From: UBA3076 sp964646435
Lineage (GTDB): Bacteria > Desulfobacterota > Dissulfuribacteria > Dissulfuribacterales > UBA3076
NCBI GenBank assembly: GCA_964646435.1
Contig: CAZYEJ010000001.1
Location: forward strand, 1-64,000
Direction of reading: 5' to 3'
Length of the DNA: 64,000 bases
Positions 43,846-52,847 of this stretch are shown here, in pieces. Made by a program: the position numbers and the translations under genes. The notes under the pieces were generated by a model. It made no database searches and was not told the origin of the DNA. It saw only the letters and a list, made by a program, of their open reading frames with translations. Every line of letters starts with the position of its first letter. Position 1 is the first letter of the stretch.

Positions 43846-44016
43846 GTTTCCCCGGGTTCTATTCAGGGTTGCCAGTATCTTGCCCATCCGGAAATCTCCG
43901 GCGGGCAGGAAACAGAAATTTTGCAAGTGGCTTTAATGTTATTTTTTTTCAGGCCCTTATATGAAATTAACATACCGCAAAAGTCAAATTAACATAGCCC
44001 AAAGTTGGTGCCGAGG

Positions 44017-44045
44017 TTGACAAAGCTAAATAGGTTCATCATAAT
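44017..44045 (+). promoter_or_regulatory. Promoter of tRNA-Phe
   Basis: TTGACA (44017-44022) and CATAAT (44040-44045) have a 17-bp spacer and end 14 nt before the tRNA. This is the best sigma70 match in the window. Confidence 0.75.
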
Positions 44046-44059
44046 GCTTGAGAAATTCA

Positions 44060-44135
44060 GCCGAGATAGCTCAGTCGGTAGAGCAGTGGACTGAAAATCC
44101 ACGTGTCGATGGTTCGATTCCGTCTCTCGGCACCA
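44060..44135 (+). tRNA. tRNA-Phe (anticodon GAA)
   Basis: A 76-nt cloverleaf with acceptor GCCGAGA/TCTCGGC, anticodon loop CTGAAAA, T-loop TTCGATT and encoded CCA. Confidence 0.97.
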
Positions 44136-44143
44136 ATAAAAAT

Positions 44144-44175
44144 AAAAGGTTAACTCAAATCGGGTTAACCTTTTT
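44144..44175 (+). terminator. Rho-independent terminator of tRNA-Phe
   Basis: The stem AAAAGGTTAAC pairs with GTTAACCTTTT around a 9-nt loop, and a T-run follows. It lies 8 nt after the tRNA. Confidence 0.85.
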
Positions 44176-44242
44176 AATTTCTACTGCTATCTTGCCGCTG
44201 TTTCCGTGTTAAAGCTCGGAACCGACATTTAGAAAAGACTTC

Positions 44243-44272
44243 TTGTTATTACTTCGTGAACGGTTATATTAT
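44243..44272 (+). promoter_or_regulatory. Possible promoter of tRNA-Arg
   Basis: TTGTTA (44243-44248) and TATTAT (44267-44272) have an 18-bp spacer, 22 nt upstream of the tRNA. Confidence 0.45.
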
Positions 44273-44294
44273 CCTTAAAATGTTTTTCATCTTG

Positions 44295-44371
<77 letters not shown>

Positions 44372-44377
44372 ATGATT

Positions 44378-45193
44378 TCATAGAAGCCTTTGTTTTTCAT
44401 TTGGTATAAGACAAGAAGCCTTCCGTGGTTCTATTTTCAGCGTCCCTCCAATTTGCTCTGCCCTGACCTTTGCTAGATTGAGAGCCAGGATAAGAAAAAG
44501 ATAGTTAGAGGTCTTCTGTGTGTGCTCGTTTGATTCCTGCGAGTATCTGCTGATATCTTGATCCCAGTCGGCTGGGAAAGCATTTCCTGTATGCTCAAAT
44601 TCTAAAGACCAGGTAGCCTTATCTTTTTGGCGCAATGTTATTTTTAGATCACGTTCTTCGGTTTCTAGCATTTGTTTTATGCAAGCATCTAACAATCCGC
44701 CAATCAAGTCACGAAGGTAACCTTCATTAATTACGATCAGGGTCTGGGTAGCCGATAAAGCCAACTGTTTTTTCACCTGATGCTTGAAAAACAGGTCTGC
44801 ATTCCAGAAATCCACTTCTTCTTCAAGTACCTGGCTCAGAATTAGAGGCCTCCGCCCGTCTTCCCCCTCTTGGCTTCTATTGGTAATTACGTTGACCATA
44901 TTTTCCGCACGAGCCAGCGTCTCTTCCATCCGCAAAAATCGTTCTGTTCTCTTCTGCATATTGTCCGCAAGCTCCTTCAACTGGTTGGCGGCAGTATCAG
45001 GCAGGCTGGGGACAAGGGTAGACTCAATGGCCTCCAGATCTTTTGCAATATCCATTTTTAACATTTCAATATGCATGGAGAGGATCTGTATAGGACCTTT
45101 TAAGTTATGAATAATGCCCTTTGTAAGATATCCGATCTTGCTGTTTTGGAAGCAGCTATATAAAAAATTTTCTGGAAACTGAATATTTTCCAT
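44378..45193 (-). CDS. Histidine-kinase-like protein
   Basis: 271 residues. The start GYLTKGIIHNLKGPIQILSM has an H-box-like His29 followed by N, as in HisKA-type dimerisation helices. A coiled-coil linker leads to a degenerate ATPase region (LRDLIGGLLDACIKQM in place of the usual N-box, and no clear glycine-rich lid). No sensor or receiver domain is present and the ATP-binding motifs are weak, so it may be a phosphotransfer or pseudo-kinase protein. AAGGA precedes the ATG. It diverges from the DUF6178 gene, sharing a 179-bp intergenic region. Confidence 0.7.
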   Translation of the reverse strand: MENIQFPENFLYSCFQNSKIGYLTKGIIHNLKGPIQILSMHIEMLKMDIAKDLEAIESTLVPSLPDTAANQLKELADNMQKRTERFLRMEETLARAENMVNVITNRSQEGEDGRRPLILSQVLEEEVDFWNADLFFKHQVKKQLALSATQTLIVINEGYLRDLIGGLLDACIKQMLETEERDLKITLRQKDKATWSLEFEHTGNAFPADWDQDISRYSQESNEHTQKTSNYLFLILALNLAKVRAEQIGGTLKIEPRKASCLIPNEKQRLL

Positions 45194-45372
45194 GATTTTT
45201 TTCCTTAAATAAAAAAATAGGGGTTGAGAAATTTAGGAATAAAAATCAATAAGTACCTTCAATTCCTCAATTATCAATATTAAAATTCAGTCCTGCTTGT
45301 GGGACTTGTCCAATATGATTATTGTTCATTGAACTTATACTACTATTCTATCGGTAAAAAAGGAACGAAGAC

Positions 45373-47151
45373 TTGAGTATTCTTAAACCCGATTCACTTT
45401 TAACCTTGCCCGAGGCTGAGACAGAGATACTTATGAATGAGCTGTCTCTTGCTGAGCAGGCATCTGTGGTCTTAATGACTCCATGGGAGAGGCGTCAGAA
45501 AATAATACTACTTTCTCAGGATAGCATGGCCCTTGTGCAAGGATTGCCGGTTGAGGAATTATTCTGGACTGTCAAGGCAATTGGGCCTCAGGATGCTGTT
45601 CACATTTTGAATTTAGCAAATGCGGAACAGTTACAGTTCATGTTCGATCTGGACTGGTGGCATAAGGCTGAACTCAGGCCTGAGAAAATAGCAACATGGA
45701 TATTACTCCTTTTTGAAATCGGCGAAGAGGCGATGGCATCCTGGTTACATTGGCTGATGAAAAAAGATGAGACACTTCTTCCTGCCATTTTGAGGCCATT
45801 TATCCGGATCTACAAAAGGCCTGATGACATGGATATACAGGAAGCCAAGGACGTACTCCCTAGTTTTACTTTGGATAATGTGTATTTCGTGTTTTTCAAA
45901 AAGGAGGCGTTGCAGCCAATCTGGGGACGTTTTCTCATGAAGATGCTGGAGGTATCGCCTGGTCTCTACAGGGATGTATTGGAGACCATTCTCTGGGAGA
46001 ATGAGGCTAAAAATATGGAAAAATCCTTTCGTCTCCGGCGTTCAAGAATAGGAGATTGGGGCCTTCCTGACTATTATGACGCCCTTGATATTTACGCCCC
46101 TCTGCCTGGTAATCATATTAGAAAAGTTGAAATTGCCTATTTTGAAAGAGAAACAGGACCTGATATTCTGCTGCCGGCCTTTGTGCCCACTCTATACATG
46201 GGAGACTATCCGGTCCTTCGAACTGCTATAGAAGAACTGTCAGGCACAAGATTAATGGAGCGAATTGTCCGGGAATGGGCAGGCGCTGCAAACAAGGTCC
46301 TTATGGTAGATGATGTTGACCTCGATGACCCTGATGCATTACGCAATTCACTTTTTAAGGTGGCAGCCTTGCTTAATCTAGGCTTGGAAGCTGCGGCGAA
46401 GACAGAACATAGGTCCCCAAATGACATCCTGAAATCCGGTGTATTAGAAGATATAATAAGACTTGCCAATACCATGACCAGGAGATTGGCTGCAAAGGCC
46501 CGCAACCTGGTGGACTCCGGCCGGATATCCAAGGATTTCTTACATTTGCCTGAAGCATGGGCAGACGCCTTAAAGGGACTATTATTTAAGTGTCCCATGT
46601 TATGGGACCCTGCCCTCAGCAAGTACCGCCCATTTTGTAATACGGCAGATCTTGCCGCAATGGAAAATCTTATAACCACCGCAGATGAGTGGACACGCCT
46701 TATGGCTTGCATCTTACCTCAACATGGAAATTGGGCTGTGGAGATTCCCTGGACCTCAACCAACTTAGGCCATCCGAATGAGCTTATTTTACCTCAAGCC
46801 CTTTTGACCGCCCTTGCCCAAAAGACATTAGGTGGAGAGTTAAAATTTTATCCTGTACCCGCAGGGAAACTCAACTACTTGAGAAACACGTGGTTCCCGG
46901 ATAGCCCAACTCCTTCATTCAGTGAAGAAAAGAATTCTCCAGGGCCTGGACCACTATTAGAGACAGTCAAACATTGCGTAGAGGCCCTGCAACCTGTTGT
47001 CGAGCAGGCAGGTTTTACGCGCGAAAGGCTTGATTCAATGGTGAATGAGTCTTTAATGACACTTTACGAAGAATGGAGGGATTTGCCGGCAGACATGCCG
47101 ATTGATGGTCGTTTTGTCTTTTCCCTTATTATTGATCTGGAGGCTGATTGA
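45373..47151 (+). CDS. DUF6178 family protein
   Basis: 592 residues starting at TTG 45373, with AGGAACGAAG upstream. The opening region (MTPWERRQKIILLSQDSMAL, then VEELFWTVKAIGPQDAVHIL and FMFDLDWWHK) matches the DUF6178 family, which as I recall is found mainly in sulfate-reducing and related anaerobes. It is soluble, with no known motif or catalytic residues that I can point to. It precedes the CobI/CbiL gene by 111 bp on the same strand, but a functional link is not evident. The function is unknown. Confidence 0.82.
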   Translation: MSILKPDSLLTLPEAETEILMNELSLAEQASVVLMTPWERRQKIILLSQDSMALVQGLPVEELFWTVKAIGPQDAVHILNLANAEQLQFMFDLDWWHKAELRPEKIATWILLLFEIGEEAMASWLHWLMKKDETLLPAILRPFIRIYKRPDDMDIQEAKDVLPSFTLDNVYFVFFKKEALQPIWGRFLMKMLEVSPGLYRDVLETILWENEAKNMEKSFRLRRSRIGDWGLPDYYDALDIYAPLPGNHIRKVEIAYFERETGPDILLPAFVPTLYMGDYPVLRTAIEELSGTRLMERIVREWAGAANKVLMVDDVDLDDPDALRNSLFKVAALLNLGLEAAAKTEHRSPNDILKSGVLEDIIRLANTMTRRLAAKARNLVDSGRISKDFLHLPEAWADALKGLLFKCPMLWDPALSKYRPFCNTADLAAMENLITTADEWTRLMACILPQHGNWAVEIPWTSTNLGHPNELILPQALLTALAQKTLGGELKFYPVPAGKLNYLRNTWFPDSPTPSFSEEKNSPGPGPLLETVKHCVEALQPVVEQAGFTRERLDSMVNESLMTLYEEWRDLPADMPIDGRFVFSLIIDLEAD

Positions 47152-47194
47152 CTATCCAAATGATCTCATCACTTGTTCCGGTCCTCATGCAGCA

Positions 47195-47263
47195 ATGAGT
47201 AAAAAAATTTTGAATCCGCAACTTGCAGCTTTCCTGCACAGCGGGCAGGAAGAAGGCAGCTAA
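47195..47263 (+). CDS. Possible 22-residue leader ORF before cobI
   Basis: An ATG opens 22 codons (MSKKILNPQLAAFLHSGQEE plus GS) whose TAA overlaps the cobI ATG as TAATG. No ribosome site is visible for it. It could be a translated leader, or a chance frame whose end happens to fall at the cobI start. Confidence is low. Confidence 0.25.
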   Translation: MSKKILNPQLAAFLHSGQEEGS

Positions 47264-48012
47264 TGGGCTCAATGTCTATTCCCGCGAGCGAGAAAAAAAA
47301 ACAAGCCTTGGGAAAATTGTGCGCAATTGGAGTAGGGCCCGGGGATTCAGAACTTTTGACTATTAAGGCCGTGCAAAGACTGAAAGATATGAAAACAGTG
47401 TTTGCAGCCACCTCCAGCAAACAACAAGATAGCCTTGCAGTACAGATAGCCAGACCTCATCTTAATCCAGGGGCAGAACTCATCCCTTTACATTTCCCGA
47501 TGGTCAGGGATAAACAGCTACTTGAAAATGTATGGACAGAAAATGCAAGGAAGGTACTTGATGTGCTGAGGCGTCCGGCTGACGCCGCCTTTATAACATT
47601 AGGCGACCCGTCCACTTACTCAACCTTTACCTATCTTATAAGACATATTGAATATCTTGAGCCCGGCATTGAGGCTGAAATTATACCCGGCATAACTTCA
47701 TACCAGGCAGCCGCAGCCAGGACAGGTGTGCCTCTTGCTCAGGGTGAAGAGTCCCTGGCAATTGTCTCCGGGGCAGGGGGAGGGCAGGAACTCAAGCAGA
47801 TGCTGGGAGTTGCTGATAATCTGGTGGTCTTAAAAGTTTACCGTCATTTCAGGGAAATATTAGAGGTAATCCGCGAAGAGGATATGCTTGACAAGTCAGT
47901 CGCAGTCAGGAAATGTGGCCTGCCTGGAGAGAGCATCAGCCGCGATATAGAGACATGGGACGGGGATAGGCCCTCTTACTTTACTTTGTTACTTGTCAAG
48001 AAACAGGTCTAA
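47263..48012 (+). CDS. cobI/cbiL: Precorrin-2/cobalt-factor II C20-methyltransferase
   Basis: 249 residues. A SAM-dependent step in corrin ring synthesis. Signatures: AIGVGPGDSELLTIKAV, FITLGDPSTYSTFTYL and IIPGITSYQAAAARTGVPLA, which in this order and length fit CobI/CbiL among the tetrapyrrole methylases. AAGG lies 6 nt before the ATG. It is the only corrinoid gene in the window, so it is detached from its pathway. Its stop codon abuts a dispersed repeat (48015 onward). I looked for a cobalamin riboswitch upstream and did not find the conserved boxes. Confidence 0.9.
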   Translation: MGSMSIPASEKKKQALGKLCAIGVGPGDSELLTIKAVQRLKDMKTVFAATSSKQQDSLAVQIARPHLNPGAELIPLHFPMVRDKQLLENVWTENARKVLDVLRRPADAAFITLGDPSTYSTFTYLIRHIEYLEPGIEAEIIPGITSYQAAAARTGVPLAQGEESLAIVSGAGGGQELKQMLGVADNLVVLKVYRHFREILEVIREEDMLDKSVAVRKCGLPGESISRDIETWDGDRPSYFTLLLVKKQV

Positions 48013-48014
48013 CT

Positions 48015-48163
48015 GTAAGCGTTTACAGGGCACCGCATTTGCTTTGTTGTCGGGCACTTGAAGTACAGGAAGTACGTCTGCGTACCCTCCGCCTCGCATC
48101 TGCAGCACCCTGTAAACGCTTACCGGTGCGGTAAAACGGGCGTTGTAACCCCGTGAACGGTTA
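48015..48163 (-). repeat. Dispersed GTAAGCGTTTACAGGG element, copy 3 (inverted)
   Basis: Core 48015-48123 plus the extension up to CCCCGTGAACGGTTA at 48163, in the opposite orientation to copies 1 and 2. It fills the space between cobI and the pseudouridine synthase gene. Confidence 0.75.
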
Positions 48164-48180
48164 GGACAAAGGCAAAAAGG

Positions 48181-48900
48181 TTGTGTAACAATCGACAATC
48201 ACAAATCCAATTAGGGCATGTAGCGGTCTTGTACGAGGACAACCACCTCCTGGCACTTTCAAAACCTGCATGTGTTCCGACCGTCCCTGATTCCAGTAAA
48301 GACATGTCACTGCTGGACTGGGGCAAGATGTATCTGAAAAAGACCAGGAGCAAGCCCGGCAATGTCTTTCTCGGAACGGTTCATAGACTTGACCGTCCTG
48401 TCTCGGGGATAGTCTGCTTTGCCGTCACATCAAAGGCCGCTTCCAGGCTTTCCGACCAGCTCCGGACACATAGGATGTCCAAGACTTACCTGGCTTTGAC
48501 TGAAAGAAAACCCCCATCTGAGTACGGGGTGCTTGAGCACATAATCAAAAAAAACAATGCAAAAAACATAGTAAGGGTAATATCTCCCGGCTCTATAGAA
48601 ACCGGAGGAAAATTTGCTCGGACTTCCTGGGCGTTGCTTGAGGCCAAGAAGGGTATCTATTTACTTGAACTCAAACCGGAAACCGGACGTCCGCATCAAC
48701 TGAGGGTTCAGTGTGCTGCTATGGGATGTCCCCTGCTTGGTGACATCAAATACGGTGCCGAAGCCCCATTGCCTGATGCCTCTATTGGTCTTCATGCCTA
48801 TAAATTAGAGTTATTACATCCTGTTCGAAAGGAAGGACTTAGCTTTTCAACTCCGCCTCCGGATTCAGGGCCATGGAGACCTTTTTGGGGTAGACTCTGA
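48181..48900 (+). CDS. RluA-family RNA pseudouridine synthase
   Basis: 239 residues from TTG 48181 (AAAGG directly before it; a later start is possible). It isomerises uridine to pseudouridine in rRNA or tRNA. VHRLDRPVSG holds the catalytic Asp, and ETGRPHQLRVQCAAMGCPLLGD is the second family motif. An S4 domain is absent, so the target is not clear; RluA/RluC-like small enzymes are the nearest type. It stands between a dispersed repeat and a MITE-like element. Confidence 0.9.
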   Translation: MCNNRQSQIQLGHVAVLYEDNHLLALSKPACVPTVPDSSKDMSLLDWGKMYLKKTRSKPGNVFLGTVHRLDRPVSGIVCFAVTSKAASRLSDQLRTHRMSKTYLALTERKPPSEYGVLEHIIKKNNAKNIVRVISPGSIETGGKFARTSWALLEAKKGIYLLELKPETGRPHQLRVQCAAMGCPLLGDIKYGAEAPLPDASIGLHAYKLELLHPVRKEGLSFSTPPPDSGPWRPFWGRL

Positions 48901-48943
48901 ACCTCTGAACGATTACTGATTACACTGTAAAAAGTCTGAAACA

Positions 48944-49068
48944 TGATTCCGCTCAAAAAGCCCGAGATGCAAGGCGTGAAATTTTCCAGGCAGGAGACGT
49001 ATTTATCGTACGTCGCATGGGCTGAAAAATTGAAGCAACGCCGCAGATTGGATTTTTCAGCGAAATCA
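48944..49068. repeat. MITE-like element before the GH57 gene
   Basis: 125 bp with inverted ends TGATTCCGCTCAAAAA and (minus strand) TGATTTCGCTGAAAAA. It is open in the frame of the next gene and adds about 40 meaningless codons there, but that gene's real ribosome site lies outside it. Confidence 0.6.
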
Positions 49069-49092
49069 TTACTATATTCAAAAGGAGCTGCC

Positions 49093-52000
49093 ATGGCTGC
49101 TTTACAATTAGAACCTCTTTTTACCTCCAAGATATTCTGCAAGACCTTTTCAACATCGAATATGACGGTGGAAGTTGCAGGAAACCTCATTCGGGCAATA
49201 TGGAATGAGGAACTTTCAAAACAGGTGAATACAGCCGAAGAAGACCTGTTCATAGAGGTCAGAAAGAAGACAAAAGAATTACCAATTCTGGAAAAGAAGG
49301 TCTCACACCTCCTCTCCACTGAGTTTCATCTGGACGCTGATGGCCCTATCCAACTCAGACTTATTAAGAAAAAGCACTATCAGTTGCACCTTTCCACATC
49401 TTTTCATTACACGCCCAAGGTAGTCATGATCTCGGAAAACGAGAGGCGTCATCACCTGAAATGGATGGATATTGACTGGGAACATGTACAGCGAGAGGTA
49501 GAGATATCATCAGGGCTCGATTGGAAAAAGGATATAGATATTTTTCTGCACGTAATTAGATGGCCGGAGCCGTCTACAGGCCTTAAAGAACAGGAATGGC
49601 TCCATACAGGCCTCTCCAATCACGCCATAGTCCTTGGGGCCTTAAAAGAGGTCTCTCTGATAATAGCACCTAAAACGTACATAGAAAAAACTTATCTAAC
49701 CAATCACCAAATCACCAAATCACCAAATCACCCAATTCTTAAGACCTTATTCAGGCTCGTTTTCAAACTGCCGGAGGTCGTCCGGGAATTGGCTTTTCTG
49801 GATTTTGAGATAAATCCTTCTTTCCCATTCATGGAACTAAAACGGGAGATCTGGGAAGGAGACACTATACAGCTTAGGGCGTGGTGGAACATACCTGATA
49901 AATGCTGGAAGAGGGTAGAAAAAGATTTGCTGGCTCCTAAGGGGCTGGACTGGAAAGACATAGATATCTGCATACAGCTCAACCAATTCGAACCCCATCC
50001 TATATTCCAAAGCACAAACTGGCTGTTCACAGATATCCAGGATGGAAACGCCTATCAGGCTGCCCTGATAATAAGACCAAAAAAAAAGGGCGAGAAGGAT
50101 CTGAGCCCTGCTGTTATTATATCCAATATAGCCGGCGTTCCTGCAAAGCCGGATCAAATCGTTTTATTGCCCATTGATGAAGGGCGAATTTTTACTTACT
50201 GGCACCTTGACAGGGAAAGGCTGGCAAAACGTCTTGATGCCCTTTCAGGGGGCGACCACGGAAAAGTACGCACGTATATCAGGGTATTTCATGATTGGGC
50301 AGGAGGCCTGCATCATCACATGGACGTAGAAGTACATCTGGATTTTTCAGACAACTGGTACCTTCAAGCCGCGCCGGACAGAATTTACAGGGTACAACTT
50401 GTTGCCATCTCAGATCAGGGGAAGATTGAGTCTCTCACTGATGCATCAAATTCGGTACAGACAAACAGGGTATCCCCGGGTGGTAATCCGGTATCATACA
50501 AAGAAATTGACTTGAAAATTGGACATCCCACCCAACGTGAACTCAAGTCTGTCATGGGGTCAGCTAAGCACTCAATAGGACTTGAGCTTCTCCATTTGCA
50601 CGCACATCTGCCATACTTCAGGCGGAGAGTAGTATATGGCACGTCAGGCATATGGCAGCCCATGGGCTTTCCTGAAGAGTGGTTTCACGAGGCGATTCGA
50701 GAGACATACGTTCCTCTTATTTTGACCTTTGAACGTTTGAAGTCAGAAGGGGTGGATTTCCGCATTTCAATGGATATCTCGCCGACCCTTACAAATATGA
50801 TGAGATGTCCCCTGCTCCAGGAAGAATTTCTGAAATACATGGAGGCCCACATAAGCCTTGCCAGGGCGGAAGTGGACCGGACTGGGCGAGAGGCCTATGG
50901 TTATCATGAGACCGCCTGGATGCATCTCAACCGTTTTCTGGAAGTAAGAGACTGCTTTATGAGATACAAAGGGGACCTTACAAAGGCGTTAAAAAAGTTA
51001 CAGGACGAGGGCTACATAGAGATCTCCACCTGTGGAGCTAACCATGCCTTTCTACCCTTCTTTACAGCATTTCCTGAATCTGTCAGAGGACAGATTCAGA
51101 CCGCAGTCCTTGATTACAGAGACGTTTTTGGCAGGGATCCAATGGGCATATGGTTGCCTGAATGTGCTTATGTGCCGGGTATAGAAGATTTCCTGGAAAA
51201 GGCCGGCCTTCATTACTTTTTTACTGAAACCCATGCAGTCTTGCATGCAGACTCCCCTGCTACTTTTGGCACCCACGCACCGGTATATCTCAAAGGGAGC
51301 AATGTCGCTGCCTTTGCCAGAGATCCTGAGACAGGAAGACAGGTGTGGAGCGGTGAGGAAGGTTATCCCGGCGATCCCGACTATCTGGAGTTTCATATCA
51401 GAGGCGGCCCCTTGAAGTACAATCGAATTACCAGCCGAAAAAGCGACTACAAAGAGCCCTATGTCAGGGCATGGGCCCTTGAGAAGGCAGCCAAGCACGC
51501 CCAGCACTTCATGGAGTCAAGAAATTTCCGCTTCCAATACATAAAAAACTGGTTCTGGAAAAAACCTTTGGTAGTGGCCATGTACGACGCAGAGCTATTT
51601 GGCCATCACTGGTACGAGGGTACGGACTTTCTCTATTATTTGCTAAAAAAGCTCTACTACAATCAGAGTGAGACGGAGTTGATTACACCCAGTGCTTACC
51701 TGGCCCGTTATCCCAGAAATCAGGAAGTATTCATCACTCCCTCATCCTGGGGCGACAAGGGGACTTTTGACAGGTGGATATACGGCTCTGTATCATGGAT
51801 GTACAAACACTCCCACGAGGCTATCAGAGAGCTAGGAGCCATGGCCTCTGATCTCAAAGCCAACAGACAAGACGACCAACTTGCAAAACGGATAGTCAGC
51901 CAGGCAGCAAGAGAAGTGCTCCAGTCCATGAACAGCGATATTCCTTTTGTAATTTCTAACGGTCATTTTGTAGACCGCATGAAGGAATTCTTTTTCGAAG

Positions 52001-52137
52001 ATCTGGAACGGTTCTGGATACTGGCAAATCTTTACAGGAATGGTGGTGACAGGCCTGATCTCACGGCATGCAGATTACAAAGGCTTGAGATGGAAAACCC
52101 CATCTTTCCCAAAATTGATCCCTATGCTTTTGCTTAG
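49093..52137 (+). CDS. GH57 family alpha-glucan branching enzyme-like protein with DUF4912 N-terminus
   Basis: 1014 residues from ATG 49093, chosen because AGGAG lies 6 nt upstream and the open frame before it is a MITE-like repeat. Residues 1-480 carry a substrate-facing region with two DUF4912-like copies (WNIPDKCWKRVEKDL; YWHLDRERLAKRLD). The GH57 barrel follows: HLHAHLPY (501-508), nucleophile E690 in WLPECAY and acid/base D832 in MYDAELFGHHW, then the helical C-terminal region. It forms alpha-1,6 branches in glycogen-like glucans or a related activity. A tandem ATCACCAA repeat (49697-49736) encodes a local insertion, NHQITKSPNHPI. Confidence 0.88.
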   Translation: MAALQLEPLFTSKIFCKTFSTSNMTVEVAGNLIRAIWNEELSKQVNTAEEDLFIEVRKKTKELPILEKKVSHLLSTEFHLDADGPIQLRLIKKKHYQLHLSTSFHYTPKVVMISENERRHHLKWMDIDWEHVQREVEISSGLDWKKDIDIFLHVIRWPEPSTGLKEQEWLHTGLSNHAIVLGALKEVSLIIAPKTYIEKTYLTNHQITKSPNHPILKTLFRLVFKLPEVVRELAFLDFEINPSFPFMELKREIWEGDTIQLRAWWNIPDKCWKRVEKDLLAPKGLDWKDIDICIQLNQFEPHPIFQSTNWLFTDIQDGNAYQAALIIRPKKKGEKDLSPAVIISNIAGVPAKPDQIVLLPIDEGRIFTYWHLDRERLAKRLDALSGGDHGKVRTYIRVFHDWAGGLHHHMDVEVHLDFSDNWYLQAAPDRIYRVQLVAISDQGKIESLTDASNSVQTNRVSPGGNPVSYKEIDLKIGHPTQRELKSVMGSAKHSIGLELLHLHAHLPYFRRRVVYGTSGIWQPMGFPEEWFHEAIRETYVPLILTFERLKSEGVDFRISMDISPTLTNMMRCPLLQEEFLKYMEAHISLARAEVDRTGREAYGYHETAWMHLNRFLEVRDCFMRYKGDLTKALKKLQDEGYIEISTCGANHAFLPFFTAFPESVRGQIQTAVLDYRDVFGRDPMGIWLPECAYVPGIEDFLEKAGLHYFFTETHAVLHADSPATFGTHAPVYLKGSNVAAFARDPETGRQVWSGEEGYPGDPDYLEFHIRGGPLKYNRITSRKSDYKEPYVRAWALEKAAKHAQHFMESRNFRFQYIKNWFWKKPLVVAMYDAELFGHHWYEGTDFLYYLLKKLYYNQSETELITPSAYLARYPRNQEVFITPSSWGDKGTFDRWIYGSVSWMYKHSHEAIRELGAMASDLKANRQDDQLAKRIVSQAAREVLQSMNSDIPFVISNGHFVDRMKEFFFEDLERFWILANLYRNGGDRPDLTACRLQRLEMENPIFPKIDPYAFA

Positions 52138-52219
52138 TGGCTCTTTCAATCCCGCCTTATCAGAATTATTTGTCCTTCGTGATTTAATAGTATAATGTAC
52201 CCCGAAACAGGACATGAAG

Positions 52220-52828
52220 ATGGAATCGACAACCAAGATTTTTGAAAGGCCATTTGAGAAACTCCTGGAAGAATCTGTCCGGATTCATGGGCATCTGTGT
52301 GCCGGTCAGGTCCTTGGGGTGCGGCTTGCCATACTGGGATTACGTCTGCTGGGCATAGATGATCCAAAGGGTGAGGACCGCAAGTCTTTTATGGTCTATG
52401 TGGAAATTGACCGGTGTGCCACTGATGCCATACAATCTGTTACCGGATGTTCCCTTGGAAAACGCTCTTTGAGATGGGTGGACTATGGGATAATGGCAGC
52501 GACCTTTGTGCACTTGAAGACAGGTAAGGCTTTCAGGATAGTCGCCAAAGAAGAGTCAAGAGAGCTTTCACGGAAGTATTGCCCGGAAATAGAGGACAAG
52601 TACAGGTGTCAATTGAAGGCCTATAAGCTGATGAGTGATGATGAGCTCTTCAAGGTACAGGAAGTCAGAGTGGAAGTGCCTGCCTCTGACCTGCCAGGAA
52701 GACCAATCAGAAGGGTGCAGTGTGAGTCCTGTGGTGACTATGTGCAGGACTGCAGGGAAGTGGAGAAGGACGACGGCAAGGTGTTATGTCGAGCCTGCGC
52801 ACACGGTGCTTACTATAAGGTTTTGTAA
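52220..52828 (+). CDS. FmdE-family protein with zinc finger
   Basis: 202 residues from ATG 52220, which has AGGA 7 nt upstream; an in-frame ATG at 52214 is too close to it. The FmdE core is clear: RIHGHLCAGQVLGVRLA, then DRCATDAIQSVTGCSLGKRS with conserved cysteines that may bind metal or a cofactor. A C-terminal zinc ribbon has CESCGDYVQDC and CRACAHG. FmdE-type genes were named from the molybdenum formylmethanofuran dehydrogenase operon. The next gene is a molybdopterin-binding protein 19 bp away, which supports a role in Mo/W enzyme maturation. Confidence 0.9.
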   Translation: MESTTKIFERPFEKLLEESVRIHGHLCAGQVLGVRLAILGLRLLGIDDPKGEDRKSFMVYVEIDRCATDAIQSVTGCSLGKRSLRWVDYGIMAATFVHLKTGKAFRIVAKEESRELSRKYCPEIEDKYRCQLKAYKLMSDDELFKVQEVRVEVPASDLPGRPIRRVQCESCGDYVQDCREVEKDDGKVLCRACAHGAYYKVL

Positions 52829-52847
52829 GAGGACCGAAGGTATTCGA

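Noticed and set aside
47152..47262. Cobalamin riboswitch upstream of cobI
   Set aside because: The conserved B12-box and core sequences are not found, and the space is too short for the full structure.
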